Of a DNA stretch of 50,050 nucleotides, positions 1 through 8,404 are shown piece by piece. Made by a program: the position numbers and the translations under genes. Below the pieces are notes generated by a model that searched no databases, was not told the DNA's origin, and saw nothing but the letters and a program-made list of their open reading frames with translations. The DNA lies in the NCBI GenBank assembly GCA_017431005.1, contig JAFRLY010000060.1, forward strand, positions 1 through 50,050, read 5' to 3'. Numbering within the stretch: the stretch's first letter is position 1; each line of letters starts with the position of its first letter. Source of the DNA: Clostridia bacterium. GTDB taxonomy: Bacteria; Bacillota; Clostridia; Christensenellales; Aristaeellaceae.

Positions 1-17
1 GGCTCTTCATGCAGCAT
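1..17 (-). CDS. Start of an unidentified gene running off the left edge
   Basis: Only the first five codons are inside the window, reading M-L-H-E-E on the minus strand. An AAGGAG ribosome binding site (complement of 26-31) sits eight bases upstream of the ATG at 17-15, and a TATAAT box lies further upstream (complement of 40-45). The product cannot be identified from five residues. The terminator at 98-125 separates it from the metallophosphoesterase gene upstream, so it probably starts its own transcript. Confidence 0.5.
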
Positions 18-39
18 ATGGCTCACTCCTTATGCTTTT

Positions 40-45
40 ATTATA
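40..45 (-). promoter_or_regulatory. -10 box for the left-edge gene
   Basis: The minus strand reads TATAAT here, 22 bases before the ATG at 17. A weak -35 (TCAACA, complement of 65-70) lies 19 bases away, so only the -10 box is convincing. Confidence 0.4.
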
Positions 46-97
46 CCATAAATCGCCCTCTATGTGTTGATTTTATTGACTTCTCGGCACTTTTATA

Positions 98-125
98 TGA
101 CAAAATCCGAGGCCTTAACCTCGGA
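98..125 (-). terminator. Terminator of the minus-strand metallophosphoesterase unit
   Basis: Perfect 7-bp inverted repeat (106-112 with 119-125, loop CCTTAA) followed on the minus strand by TTTTGTC. It sits just past the stop codon at 168, as expected for intrinsic termination of the two-gene minus-strand unit. Confidence 0.55.
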
Positions 126-142
126 CTTTGTCGACAGTCTGT

Positions 143-169
143 CTGCCGCGGAATCGCGGCAGTTTTTTT
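143..169 (+). terminator. Plus-strand terminator hairpin with T7 tract
   Basis: CTGCCGCG (143-150) pairs perfectly with CGCGGCAG (155-162) and is followed by seven T residues, a textbook intrinsic terminator on the plus strand. It overlaps the stop codon of the minus-strand gene at 168. No plus-strand gene ends here inside the window, so it may insulate against read-through from the left. Confidence 0.6.
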
Positions 170-833
170 ATTTCAGCTCGCTGGCCCTGCGGAGCATCCT
201 TCGCCCCAGGCTGGTTGGCTCGCGGCGGTCCGGTGTGTCCGGCAGCTCAAAAACATAGCTCATATAAGCATTGATGACCGGAATCCCGTTGTATTCCCGC
301 TCGTGCTTGAAAAACGCGGTATAGGACTGATGCACATGTCCGTGGATCATGACCGCCGGACGGTGCTTCTCCACCAGGGAACGGAAGCATATAAAGCCCA
401 TATGGCACAGATCCTCCTGATCACCGCAGCCCCGGATCGGCGCATGCGCCAGCAGGATATCAAAACCGCCGGTCATCCGCAGGCGGAAGCGCAGCTTCCG
501 GATCCGGGAGGACATCTCCTGCTCCGAATACATATTGCTGCCGTCCCGGCGGTACCGCATGGACCCTCCCAGACCGAGAATCCGGACACCGTTCACTTCA
601 ACAACCGTGTCCTCGGCGCAGATGCAGCCTTCCGGAGGATTCTGCTCATAGATGTCATCATGATTGCCCCGGACATAGACAATGGGAGCGCTGGTGAAGC
701 AGGTGAGGTAGGAGAGGTAACGTGCAGGCAGATCACCCGCGGAGAGAATCAGATCGATTCCCTCCAGCTCCTGCCGGACCCGTTCGCCCCAGAGCCTGGG
801 GGAGGGTTCATCCGCGATGGCCAGGATGCGCAT
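168..833 (-). CDS. Calcineurin-like metallophosphoesterase
   Basis: A 221-residue cytoplasmic protein with the metal-binding motifs of calcineurin-like phosphoesterases in order: an early Asp (ADE, replacing the usual DxH), GD in SAGDLP near residue 32, GNHDD near 57, HAP near 130, and GHVH near 164. Such enzymes use two metals to hydrolyse phosphomono- or diesters. It resembles small bacterial YfcE/Icc-like proteins, and the substrate cannot be told. The first metal motif is not a clear DxH, which may alter metal use. It starts at ATG 833, ten bases after the stop of the ParB-like/BMP gene and probably in the same transcript. The GTGAG before the start is a modest ribosome site. Confidence 0.8.
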   Translation of the reverse strand: MRILAIADEPSPRLWGERVRQELEGIDLILSAGDLPARYLSYLTCFTSAPIVYVRGNHDDIYEQNPPEGCICAEDTVVEVNGVRILGLGGSMRYRRDGSNMYSEQEMSSRIRKLRFRLRMTGGFDILLAHAPIRGCGDQEDLCHMGFICFRSLVEKHRPAVMIHGHVHQSYTAFFKHEREYNGIPVINAYMSYVFELPDTPDRREPTSLGRRMLRRASELK

Positions 834-843
834 AGTTCTTAAC

Positions 844-2778
844 TCACTTTCTGATCCAGCTGAAGGAACTGATTTCGGGTTTTAATTCGCCGTGCATTCC
901 CTGGAGGCGGACCAGCGGACGGGCCGTGGGGATCATCTCATCCTCAGAGGGGAAGGAACCGACAATATTGTCCGCCAGATAATCCATACAGAGAATCTCC
1001 GCCGGGGTCAGACGCTGCTCCGCCTGGCAGCGGAGAACGCCGGCCTGGTCGCGGAATTCCCCTTCAAACGGGGAGAAGGAACCGTCCTGCAGGCCTTCCC
1101 GGTAATGATTGATGAGCCGCATGGCATAGGGATCGAAACGCTTGGAGAACGCCACGTCCAGAATGCGGGACCCGATGCCCCACCAGTAGTTGGTGGCGAT
1201 GCTTTTGTTGTCCGCCGGGGAGAAGGTGCCGTTCAGCAGACTTTCCACAATCGTCTGATAGAAGGGCCCCCACTGCGGGATCAGCGTGGCGATGTTTGTA
1301 ATCTCATCACCGCTGCGCAGATACAGTCCGTAATCCCGTGCCGTGTGATTCGGCGCTGTGATATCCCGGTTGCAGATGACCTGAATCTCCGGATCTTTGA
1401 AAGGATTCTCAGCGTCAAAGTAGGTGGCGGAGGTCCAGTTCAGATAAATCCTGGCGGAGGGATTCACCATGCGGGCGCCGATTGCGAACGCGTTGGCCGC
1501 GGAGGCGACACCGTAGATGGGGAAATCGGCGATATACCCGATCTTCCCATTGCGGGAAAGGATGCCGGCAGCCAGACCCATCAGGAACTTTGCCTCATAG
1601 AAACGGATATAGTAGGTGCGGATGTTATTGTAGCTGGATAGCAGGGAACAGCACAGGAATTTGACCTCCGGATGCTTCAGCGCCGGCTCAATGCAGCTGT
1701 TGAGCATGACGGGGGATGTGGCGAAAATGGCTGTGTATCCCTCCTGGATCAGCCTGTCAATCTCCGCCTCGAAATCGGTACGGGAGGGAACGACGCGCGC
1801 AACGGTTTCCACCTTGTCGCCGAGCTTTTCCTCGATTTCAAGGCGGCCCAGGTTATGCCAGTAGTTCCATGCGGAAGCCTCAATATCCCTGTTGAAGAGG
1901 AAAGCAGCCTTGATTTTGCTGGGCCGGAAAAGGGAGGAAATCAGCGGAATACCGGAAGCCTGCTGCGGCGCGGGATCCATGACCAGCTTCACCTTGCTGT
2001 CCCGCACCTCAAATTCATTGGCCATGAGCCGGATATGCGCCGCGGTGGTTTCCATGTCCTCATCCCTGACATCCTTGTAGCCGAAGGCAATCAGATAGGA
2101 AAGGAAGGCGTCGCCGACCTGCATGACCGCCTTGTCCTTCATCATGTCGTTATAGGCAATACGGAAGTAGGCATAAACCTTCCGGAGCGCAATAACCTCC
2201 TCCTGCTGCCAGGTTTCTCCCGCGCGGATACCGGGCAGGGAAAGCAGTTTCTCATAGGAGCCGGGCTTTGTGAACAGAATGGTATAAATCCCGGATTCTT
2301 TGGTGAAGGTGCAGTATTCCTCATAGGCTTTGTGACGCGGGTCGTCCGACGGAGCGGGGTAAACCCGGGTGACATCGGCGTCGATATCCCTGGCATCCAT
2401 TGCCTTCATGACGGAAACACGCTTGTTTCCCTCGATCACGTAGTACTCTCCCAGGTATTCGAGGCAGGTGATGGGCTGATTCACGCCCTGAGCTATCACG
2501 CTCTCATAAAGATGATCCCACTTGGCCGCAAACTCACTGCCGGATTCCAGAAGGGGCATGAAGTTGCTTGCAAAGGCATAGGACCGTCCCTGGGAAACGG
2601 AGCCCACCACCCGCTCGATTGGAATGGACTGAACGCCGAGAGACAGGCGGCTGAGCTGGGACAGGCCGGGCACCTTGTCCTCCAGCACGGGCAGGTAGGG
2701 ATCTGTATGATTCTGAAGCGCTGCGGAATAAACCCTCAGGCCTTCACGGCGAAATTTGCTGTAATGCTCCAAAGACAT
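844..2778 (-). CDS. ParB-like/BMP-family fusion protein, cytosolic
   Basis: A 644-residue protein with two parts. Residues 50-140 resemble the ParB/sulfiredoxin-like fold, with the loop EGNKR at 116-120 in the place of the ParB nucleotide-binding motif. Residues from about 288 (KIKAAFLFN) to 560 look like the BMP/PnrA (Med) domain that normally binds nucleosides for ABC import. There is no signal peptide or lipobox, so the ligand-binding domain is predicted to be cytoplasmic, unlike transport-associated BMP lipoproteins. An in-frame GTG at 2823 would add 15 residues; I chose ATG 2778 because GAAAGAAGG lies six bases upstream. It is transcribed with the downstream metallophosphoesterase and away from purC. 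Role unknown; ligand sensing is an inference. Confidence 0.7.
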   Translation of the reverse strand: MSLEHYSKFRREGLRVYSAALQNHTDPYLPVLEDKVPGLSQLSRLSLGVQSIPIERVVGSVSQGRSYAFASNFMPLLESGSEFAAKWDHLYESVIAQGVNQPITCLEYLGEYYVIEGNKRVSVMKAMDARDIDADVTRVYPAPSDDPRHKAYEEYCTFTKESGIYTILFTKPGSYEKLLSLPGIRAGETWQQEEVIALRKVYAYFRIAYNDMMKDKAVMQVGDAFLSYLIAFGYKDVRDEDMETTAAHIRLMANEFEVRDSKVKLVMDPAPQQASGIPLISSLFRPSKIKAAFLFNRDIEASAWNYWHNLGRLEIEEKLGDKVETVARVVPSRTDFEAEIDRLIQEGYTAIFATSPVMLNSCIEPALKHPEVKFLCCSLLSSYNNIRTYYIRFYEAKFLMGLAAGILSRNGKIGYIADFPIYGVASAANAFAIGARMVNPSARIYLNWTSATYFDAENPFKDPEIQVICNRDITAPNHTARDYGLYLRSGDEITNIATLIPQWGPFYQTIVESLLNGTFSPADNKSIATNYWWGIGSRILDVAFSKRFDPYAMRLINHYREGLQDGSFSPFEGEFRDQAGVLRCQAEQRLTPAEILCMDYLADNIVGSFPSEDEMIPTARPLVRLQGMHGELKPEISSFSWIRK

Positions 2779-2852
2779 AAAACCTTCTTTCCTGAAATAT
2801 GGAGTCTGCCGGGCGGAAAACACCTGTGCCCGAAAGGCAAGGCTCCGCCATT

Positions 2853-2881
2853 ATTTTAACGGTTTTGAGGACGGGACGCAA
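2853..2881 (-). promoter_or_regulatory. Predicted promoter of the ParB-like/BMP gene
   Basis: On the minus strand TTGCGT (complement of 2876-2881) and TAAAAT (complement of 2853-2858) are 17 bases apart, about 75 bases before the chosen start. The -35 matches consensus only in part. Confidence 0.4.
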
Positions 2882-2972
2882 GAGCTGCGGAAAAGACGAA
2901 CATTCTGGGGGAAAAGCATAAAAAGGTTTGCAACCTGTCGAATATGGGAAAAGTGTGGAAGTATTTGCCTGC

Positions 2973-3001
2973 TTGAGAAAAGCATGCAAACATGATAAAC
3001 T
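2973..3001 (+). promoter_or_regulatory. Predicted promoter of purC
   Basis: TTGAGA (2973-2978) and TAAACT (2996-3001) are 17 bases apart. The transcript would have a leader of about 65 bases containing a perfect 7-bp hairpin (3030-3036 with 3040-3046) just before the ribosome site. I see no purine riboswitch core. Confidence 0.45.
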
Positions 3002-3071
3002 GATTTATCCGCAAAGCCCGGAAAGAAACGGCCGGAAGGTCCGGCCCCATTTCAGAAGGAGGATCCGAAGC

Positions 3072-3788
3072 ATGCCGGAAATCGGAGCGCTGCTGCGCGA
3101 AGGAAAAGGAAAACGCGTATATGCCACGGACGATCCGGATCTTGCCATCGTGTACTACAAGGATGAAGCCATGGCCTTTCACGGCCTGAAGCGCGGCCGC
3201 ATCCTGGGGAAGGGCGAAGTGAACAACGCGATCTGCGAGCATCTGTTTACGCTGCTTCGGGAGAACGGTGTTGAGAGTCATTTCGTGGAGCGGATTGATC
3301 CGCGTCACAGCCTGGTGAGACGCTGCGAGATGCTGCCGTTTGCCGTGAATGTGCGGAACCGGGTCGCCGGAAAGCTGTATGAACGGACCGGGCTGCCGGT
3401 CGGGATGAAGCTGGACCCGCCGGTGGTGGAGTTCGTGCTGAAGGATACGGAGCTGGAGTCCGATCCGCTGGTCAACCACTCCCATATATACGCCATGCGG
3501 GCGGCCACACCGGCGGAAATGGATGAGATTGAGCGGGTAAGCCTGAGGGTGAACGAGATCCTGACGGCCTACATGAAGGAAATCAATATAGAACTGATCG
3601 ACTTTAAGCTGGAGTTCGGCCGCTTTCACGGACAGGTGATCCTGGCGGACGAAATATCACCGGACACGGCCCGCTTCTGGGACAGCCAGACGCATGAGCC
3701 GCTGGATATTGACCGGTTCCGCCGGGATCTGGGGGATGTGGCGGAGGCTTATCAGGAAGTGCTGCACCGGATGATGGGTGCCAGCTGA
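3072..3788 (+). CDS. purC: Phosphoribosylaminoimidazole-succinocarboxamide synthase
   Basis: Joins aspartate to CAIR with ATP to make SAICAR, a step of de novo purine synthesis in the cytoplasm. The 238-residue length is normal for bacterial PurC. Family signatures are visible: GKGKRVY near residue 11, the conserved stretch around LKDTELESDPLVNHSH in the middle, and IDFKLEFG near 180. The start at ATG 3072 is fixed by an AGAAGGAGGA site ten bases upstream; the frame stays open to 2928 but has no homologous sequence there. The secreted glycosidase gene follows after 28 bases and probably shares its transcript. No other pur gene is nearby, so purC is detached from its pathway here. Confidence 0.95.
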   Translation: MPEIGALLREGKGKRVYATDDPDLAIVYYKDEAMAFHGLKRGRILGKGEVNNAICEHLFTLLRENGVESHFVERIDPRHSLVRRCEMLPFAVNVRNRVAGKLYERTGLPVGMKLDPPVVEFVLKDTELESDPLVNHSHIYAMRAATPAEMDEIERVSLRVNEILTAYMKEINIELIDFKLEFGRFHGQVILADEISPDTARFWDSQTHEPLDIDRFRRDLGDVAEAYQEVLHRMMGAS

Positions 3789-3816
3789 CGGGAATCAGAT
3801 CCGTGAGGAAGCAGAT

Positions 3817-4785
3817 ATGAGCAGGAAACTGATTTGTATGCTGGCGGCGCTGCTGCTGGCTTTTCTTTTCAGCGGGGCGGCGCCGGCGGAAACTGTTCCG
3901 GAAAACCTGCCGGACAGCGGTTTTCCCGATCTGAACGCGTCCGGTTTCCTCGACGAAGGCGAATATGTTGAGGAAAATCCGGAGTCAGGTATCTGGCGGT
4001 ATGCCAGTCCGACGCTGCGGATCGAAATCGTGCGGCGGTCGGCGGAAAAGCCTGCCCAGACCTGGTATGAAGCTGAAATCTGGTGCGCGGAAGGCAGCGC
4101 CGGCCCCCGGGTGATTTCCGCGGACCTGGAAAAATGGAAAAAAACGACGGAGTTCCCTTACAAGCTGGTCCGGCAGAACGGTACGGTCCTCGCGATCTCG
4201 GCTGATTTTGCCCAGCTGCGCGTCCGGCAGGGCGCAAGGGCGGGGGTGGTGATCCGGAACGGAAAAATCCTTTCCACCAGAACCTACGGTGCCAATTCCT
4301 CCCACTTTCCGAATCTTGACTGCCTGGCGATCTACGGGGACGGTGACATGCGGGTCTTCGACAGCAATGAGAAGACCGCTGAGGAATACCTGGAGGAAGG
4401 CGCGGTGGACGTGCTGAGCTTCGGCCCCTGGCTGATCCGGGACGGACAGCTGAATGAGAAGGCGCTGAAAAAGTACGGCAGGAGCACGGCCCAGCGGGTG
4501 GCAGTCGGCATGGTGGAAAAGGGACACTACTTCTTCATGATGCTGGAGGGCCGGATTACCCGGAGCAGAGGCGCCGGAATTTCATTCCTGGCGGAGCGGC
4601 TGCTTGAAAAGGGATGCACGCTGGGATTCAACCTCGACGGCGGGCAGACGGCGTCCATCGTGTTTATGGGACATCAGCTGTGCAAGATGGATAATAAGAA
4701 GAGGAACCTGTCCTCGCGCAGGGCGGCGGATATCCTGGGAGTCGGTTATTCGGAGCTGCTGCCCGCGGTAACCGATCCCTGGTGA
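3817..4785 (+). CDS. Secreted phosphodiester glycosidase family protein (NAGPA-like)
   Basis: A 322-residue exported protein. Residues 1-24 form a signal peptide (positive start, hydrophobic LICMLAALLLAFLF core, cleavage after APA at 24). The rest matches the phosphodiester glycosidase domain named after the mammalian uncovering enzyme NAGPA: SFGPWLIRDG near residue 195, an R-AVG strand, and the LDGGQTA loop near 275 followed by RRAADILGVGY. Family members act on glycan phosphodiesters or related cell-wall polymers; the substrate here is unknown. The start follows GAGGAA at 3804-3809. It lies 28 bases behind purC with no promoter visible between, though the functions are unrelated. Confidence 0.8.
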   Translation: MSRKLICMLAALLLAFLFSGAAPAETVPENLPDSGFPDLNASGFLDEGEYVEENPESGIWRYASPTLRIEIVRRSAEKPAQTWYEAEIWCAEGSAGPRVISADLEKWKKTTEFPYKLVRQNGTVLAISADFAQLRVRQGARAGVVIRNGKILSTRTYGANSSHFPNLDCLAIYGDGDMRVFDSNEKTAEEYLEEGAVDVLSFGPWLIRDGQLNEKALKKYGRSTAQRVAVGMVEKGHYFFMMLEGRITRSRGAGISFLAERLLEKGCTLGFNLDGGQTASIVFMGHQLCKMDNKKRNLSSRRAADILGVGYSELLPAVTDPW

Positions 4786-4881
4786 GGAGGTCAGTAATCC
4801 TCGCTTCCAGAGGTATTCCAAAGGGGGAGACGCTTCGGATCCGGTGGACACCGACCGCTGGTGAAGAATAGGAATAAGATG

Positions 4882-4910
4882 TTGCAAAGGGAAAAAACTT
4901 GTGTTAAAAT
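4882..4910 (+). promoter_or_regulatory. Promoter of the tig-clpP-clpX-lon-engB operon
   Basis: TTGCAA (4882-4887), a 17-base spacer and TAAAAT (4905-4910), 64 bases before the tig start. It belongs to a set of promoters in this window that share TTGCAA as -35. No CIRCE or CtsR-like operator is evident around it. Bases 4786-4881 hold no gene and no convincing terminator. Confidence 0.65.
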
Positions 4911-4974
4911 GCCAAGCGGTGCGTTCTGCGCATCGCTGTATTTTTTGTTGATTTATGCAGGAGGAAAATGATTC

Positions 4975-6387
4975 ATGAGCTATACCTACGAGAAGGTTTC
5001 CGGCAACAAAGCCAAGCTGACCTTCACCGTCCCCGCTGAACAGTTCGACGAAGCGCTGCAGAAGGCTTTTCTGAAGGTGCGCGGCCGGATCAACGTGCCC
5101 GGATTCCGCCGGGGCAAGGCTCCCCGCCGGATGATCGAGACGCTCTACGGCGAAAGTGTTTTTTATGATGAAGCCCTGGATGCCATTTTCCCCGATGTAT
5201 ACCGTGAAGCCGTGAAGGAGCTGGATCTTCATCCCGTGGATCAGCCGGAAGTGGAAATGGATGAAATCGGCGCCGGCAAGGATCTGAAATTCCATCTGGA
5301 AGTGTTCGTGCGGCCTGATGTGACCCTGGGCGACTATAAGGGCCTGGAGGTTGAGGTGGCTCAGCAGAAGGTTACGGATGAGATGATTGACGCCCGGATC
5401 GCGCAGGACCAGGAAAAGGTCAGCCGCACCGTGGACGTGGAAGACCGGCCCGTGCAGAACGGGGACACCGTGAACCTGAACTATGCGGGCACGGTTGACG
5501 GCGTGGCCTTTGACGGCGGCACCGCGGAGAACCAGACGCTGACCATCGGCAGCAATCAGTTCATCCCCGGATTTGAAGAGCAGATGATCGGCATGAACAT
5601 CGGCGAGGAAAAGGACCTGAACGTAACCTTCCCGGCGCAGTATCACGCGGAAAACCTGGCGGGCAAGGACGCGGTGTTCCATGTGAAGGTCAACAGCATC
5701 CAGGCGACCGAAAAGCCTGCGCTGGATGACGACTTCGCAGCGGATGTCAGTGAATTCAACACCTTTGCGGAATACCGCGAGAATGTGGTGAAGGAGCTGA
5801 CGAAGCAGGTTGAGGAAAGCAACGCCAATGCCATCGAGAATGCTGTGATGGAAAAGGCTGTGGCCAATGCGCAGATGGATGTCCCCGCCGCCATGATTGA
5901 CGATCAGGTGGACTACATGATCCAGGATATGGAAATGAATATGCGCTATCAGGGCCTGAAGATGGAAGACTTCCTGAAGTACACCGGCCAGACGCTGGAC
6001 GCCATGAAGCTGAGCTATCGCGGCGAGGCGGAAAGACGGGTAAAGACCGAGCTGGTCATGGAAGCGATCCGCAAGGCTGAAGGCGCGGAACCGACCGAAG
6101 AGGAAATCGAAGCCGAAATCAAGCGGCAGGCCGAGTCCATGGGCCGGGATGCGGAGGACTTCAAGAAGAGCCTGACGGACAGCCAGAAGGACTACCTGAA
6201 GGACAACGCTGAGATCCGGAAAGCCCTGAAGGTCATGCGGGAGAGTGCGAAGGTCAGCGAGCCGAAGCCCGCTGAAGAACCCAAGGCTGAGGAAGCTGCG
6301 GATACTTCGAAGGATGAGCCGAAGCAGCCTGCACGCCGGCGTACCACCAAGAAAACTGAAAAGCCCGCTGAGGAAGCGGAAGCCTGA
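4975..6387 (+). CDS. tig: Trigger factor
   Basis: Ribosome-bound chaperone with prolyl isomerase activity that receives nascent chains. The 470-residue protein has the ribosome-binding N-domain with the signature [12 protein letters not shown] near residues 40-51, an FKBP-like isomerase domain from about 158 ([15 protein letters not shown]) to 245, and the helical chaperone arms after that. The end is an unusual low-complexity tail from about 425, rich in Glu, Pro, Ala and Lys and finishing [12 protein letters not shown], beyond the usual family end. CAGGAGG lies before the ATG. It is the first gene of the operon, in the usual tig-clpP-clpX order. Confidence 0.97.
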   Translation: MSYTYEKVSGNKAKLTFTVPAEQFDEALQKAFLKVRGRINVPGFRRGKAPRRMIETLYGESVFYDEALDAIFPDVYREAVKELDLHPVDQPEVEMDEIGAGKDLKFHLEVFVRPDVTLGDYKGLEVEVAQQKVTDEMIDARIAQDQEKVSRTVDVEDRPVQNGDTVNLNYAGTVDGVAFDGGTAENQTLTIGSNQFIPGFEEQMIGMNIGEEKDLNVTFPAQYHAENLAGKDAVFHVKVNSIQATEKPALDDDFAADVSEFNTFAEYRENVVKELTKQVEESNANAIENAVMEKAVANAQMDVPAAMIDDQVDYMIQDMEMNMRYQGLKMEDFLKYTGQTLDAMKLSYRGEAERRVKTELVMEAIRKAEGAEPTEEEIEAEIKRQAESMGRDAEDFKKSLTDSQKDYLKDNAEIRKALKVMRESAKVSEPKPAEEPKAEEAADTSKDEPKQPARRRTTKKTEKPAEEAEA

Positions 6388-6397
6388 TGAATCCCTA

Positions 6398-6426
6398 CGG
6401 CGGCCCGGCCAGGCCGCCGCATTTTG
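6398..6426 (+). terminator. Hairpin between tig and clpP, possible attenuator
   Basis: CGGCGGCC (6398-6405) pairs perfectly with GGCCGCCG (6412-6419) and is followed by CATTTTG. The short T run suggests partial termination or an mRNA processing barrier rather than a full stop, since clpP follows in the same operon. Confidence 0.4.
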
Positions 6427-6448
6427 TCAAAAAAAGGAGGAGAACAGA

Positions 6449-7054
<606 letters not shown>

Positions 7055-7062
7055 GGAAGAGC

Positions 7063-8385
7063 ATGGCCAATAATTATTCCACAAAGCAGCCCCGCTGCTC
7101 CTTCTGCGGGAAGCTTCAGAATCAGGTGGAACGCCTGATTGCCGGGCCGAATGTCTACATCTGCAACGAATGCGTGGAACTGTGCAATGACATCATCTCG
7201 GAGGAGGAATCCTTCGGGGGTGCGGCGGGCAGCGGCACAGGCAGGAAAAACCGCGCGGGCGGCGTGAACGGACCGGTGAATCCGCCGCTTCCGGCTGAAA
7301 TGAAAAAGGTGCTGGATGAGTACGTCATCGGGCAGGAACGGGCAAAGCGCGCGCTGAGCGTGGCGGTGTACAATCACTACAAGCGGATCAGCCGGAAGCA
7401 GACCCGTGAGGATGTGGAGCTTCAGAAGAGCAATATTCTGCTGCTGGGTCCCACGGGCAGCGGCAAAACCTATCTGGCGCAGACGCTGGCCCGGATTCTG
7501 GACGTTCCCTTCGCCATTGCCGACGCCACCAGCGTGACGGAAGCGGGCTATGTGGGCGACGATGTGGAAACTATTCTGCTGAAGCTGATTCAGGCAGCGG
7601 ACTGGGACGTGGAGAAGGCCCAGCGCGGCATCGTCTATATTGACGAGATCGATAAGATTGCCCGCAAGGGAGAAAACATGTCCATTACCCGGGACGTCAG
7701 CGGTGAAGGCGTGCAGCAGGCGCTGCTGAAGATCCTTGAAGGGACTGAGGCCGCTGTTCCGCCCCAGGGCGGCCGGAAGCATCCGCATCAGGAAATGATC
7801 CGGATTGACACGACGAACATCCTGTTCATCTGCGGCGGCGCCTTTGACGGCCTGGTGCCGATTATTGAGAGCCGCATCGGAAAGAAAACCCTGGGCTTCG
7901 GCGCAGAGCTGCAGAGCCAGCGGGATCCGTCCAGGACAGACGCCCTGAAGGACGTGCGTCCGGAGGATCTGACCAAATACGGACTGATTCCCGAATTTGT
8001 CGGGCGCCTGCCGATCGTGGTGACGCTGGACGGTCTGGATGAGGACGCGCTGATCCGGATCCTGCGGGAACCGAAAAACGCGCTGTGCAAGCAGTATGAA
8101 GCCCTGCTGGAGATGGACGGGATCCGCCTGACCTTCCAGGAGGAGGCTGTGCGGGAGATTGCCCGGCAGGCCATCGCCAGGAAGTGCGGCGCCCGCGGAC
8201 TGCGGGCAATCATTGAGGACTGTATGCTGGACACCATGTTCGAACTGCCGGGCATGGCCGATGTCAGCGAGTGCGTGATTACGCTGGATTCCGTGACCGG
8301 CGGAAAACCGGAGCTGATCCGGGAGGCGCCCAAGCGCATCAGCCGGCGAACGGAGCCGAAGGCCAGCAAGACGGACGCGTCGTAA
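7063..8385 (+). CDS. clpX: ATP-dependent Clp protease ATP-binding subunit ClpX
   Basis: AAA+ unfoldase that recognises substrates and feeds them to ClpP. The 440-residue protein has the N-terminal zinc-binding domain with Cys12, Cys15, Cys34 and Cys37, Walker A GPTGSGKT at 129-136, pore loop GYVG at 162-165, and Walker B VYIDEID around 191-197. A GTG at 7051 overlapping the clpP stop is an alternative start; ATG 7063 is preferred because GAGGAA precedes it and homologous proteins start just before the zinc finger. The linker after the zinc domain is Gly-rich (residues 52-72). Confidence 0.98.
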   Translation: MANNYSTKQPRCSFCGKLQNQVERLIAGPNVYICNECVELCNDIISEEESFGGAAGSGTGRKNRAGGVNGPVNPPLPAEMKKVLDEYVIGQERAKRALSVAVYNHYKRISRKQTREDVELQKSNILLLGPTGSGKTYLAQTLARILDVPFAIADATSVTEAGYVGDDVETILLKLIQAADWDVEKAQRGIVYIDEIDKIARKGENMSITRDVSGEGVQQALLKILEGTEAAVPPQGGRKHPHQEMIRIDTTNILFICGGAFDGLVPIIESRIGKKTLGFGAELQSQRDPSRTDALKDVRPEDLTKYGLIPEFVGRLPIVVTLDGLDEDALIRILREPKNALCKQYEALLEMDGIRLTFQEEAVREIARQAIARKCGARGLRAIIEDCMLDTMFELPGMADVSECVITLDSVTGGKPELIREAPKRISRRTEPKASKTDAS

Positions 8386-8404
8386 GGCGCGATGAAAGGA
8401 AATC

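Noticed and set aside
9-842. Long plus-strand open frame at the left end
   Set aside because: It is antisense to the metallophosphoesterase, lacks a ribosome site and shows no family motif.
2928-2956. TTGCAA at 2928-2933 as an eighth member of the TTGCAA promoter set before purC
   Set aside because: The sequence 17 bases on (AAGTGT) is not a -10 box; TTGAGA/TAAACT at 2973-3001 is better.
3006-3071. Purine riboswitch before purC
   Set aside because: The conserved loop sequences and three-way junction are absent; only a simple hairpin is present.
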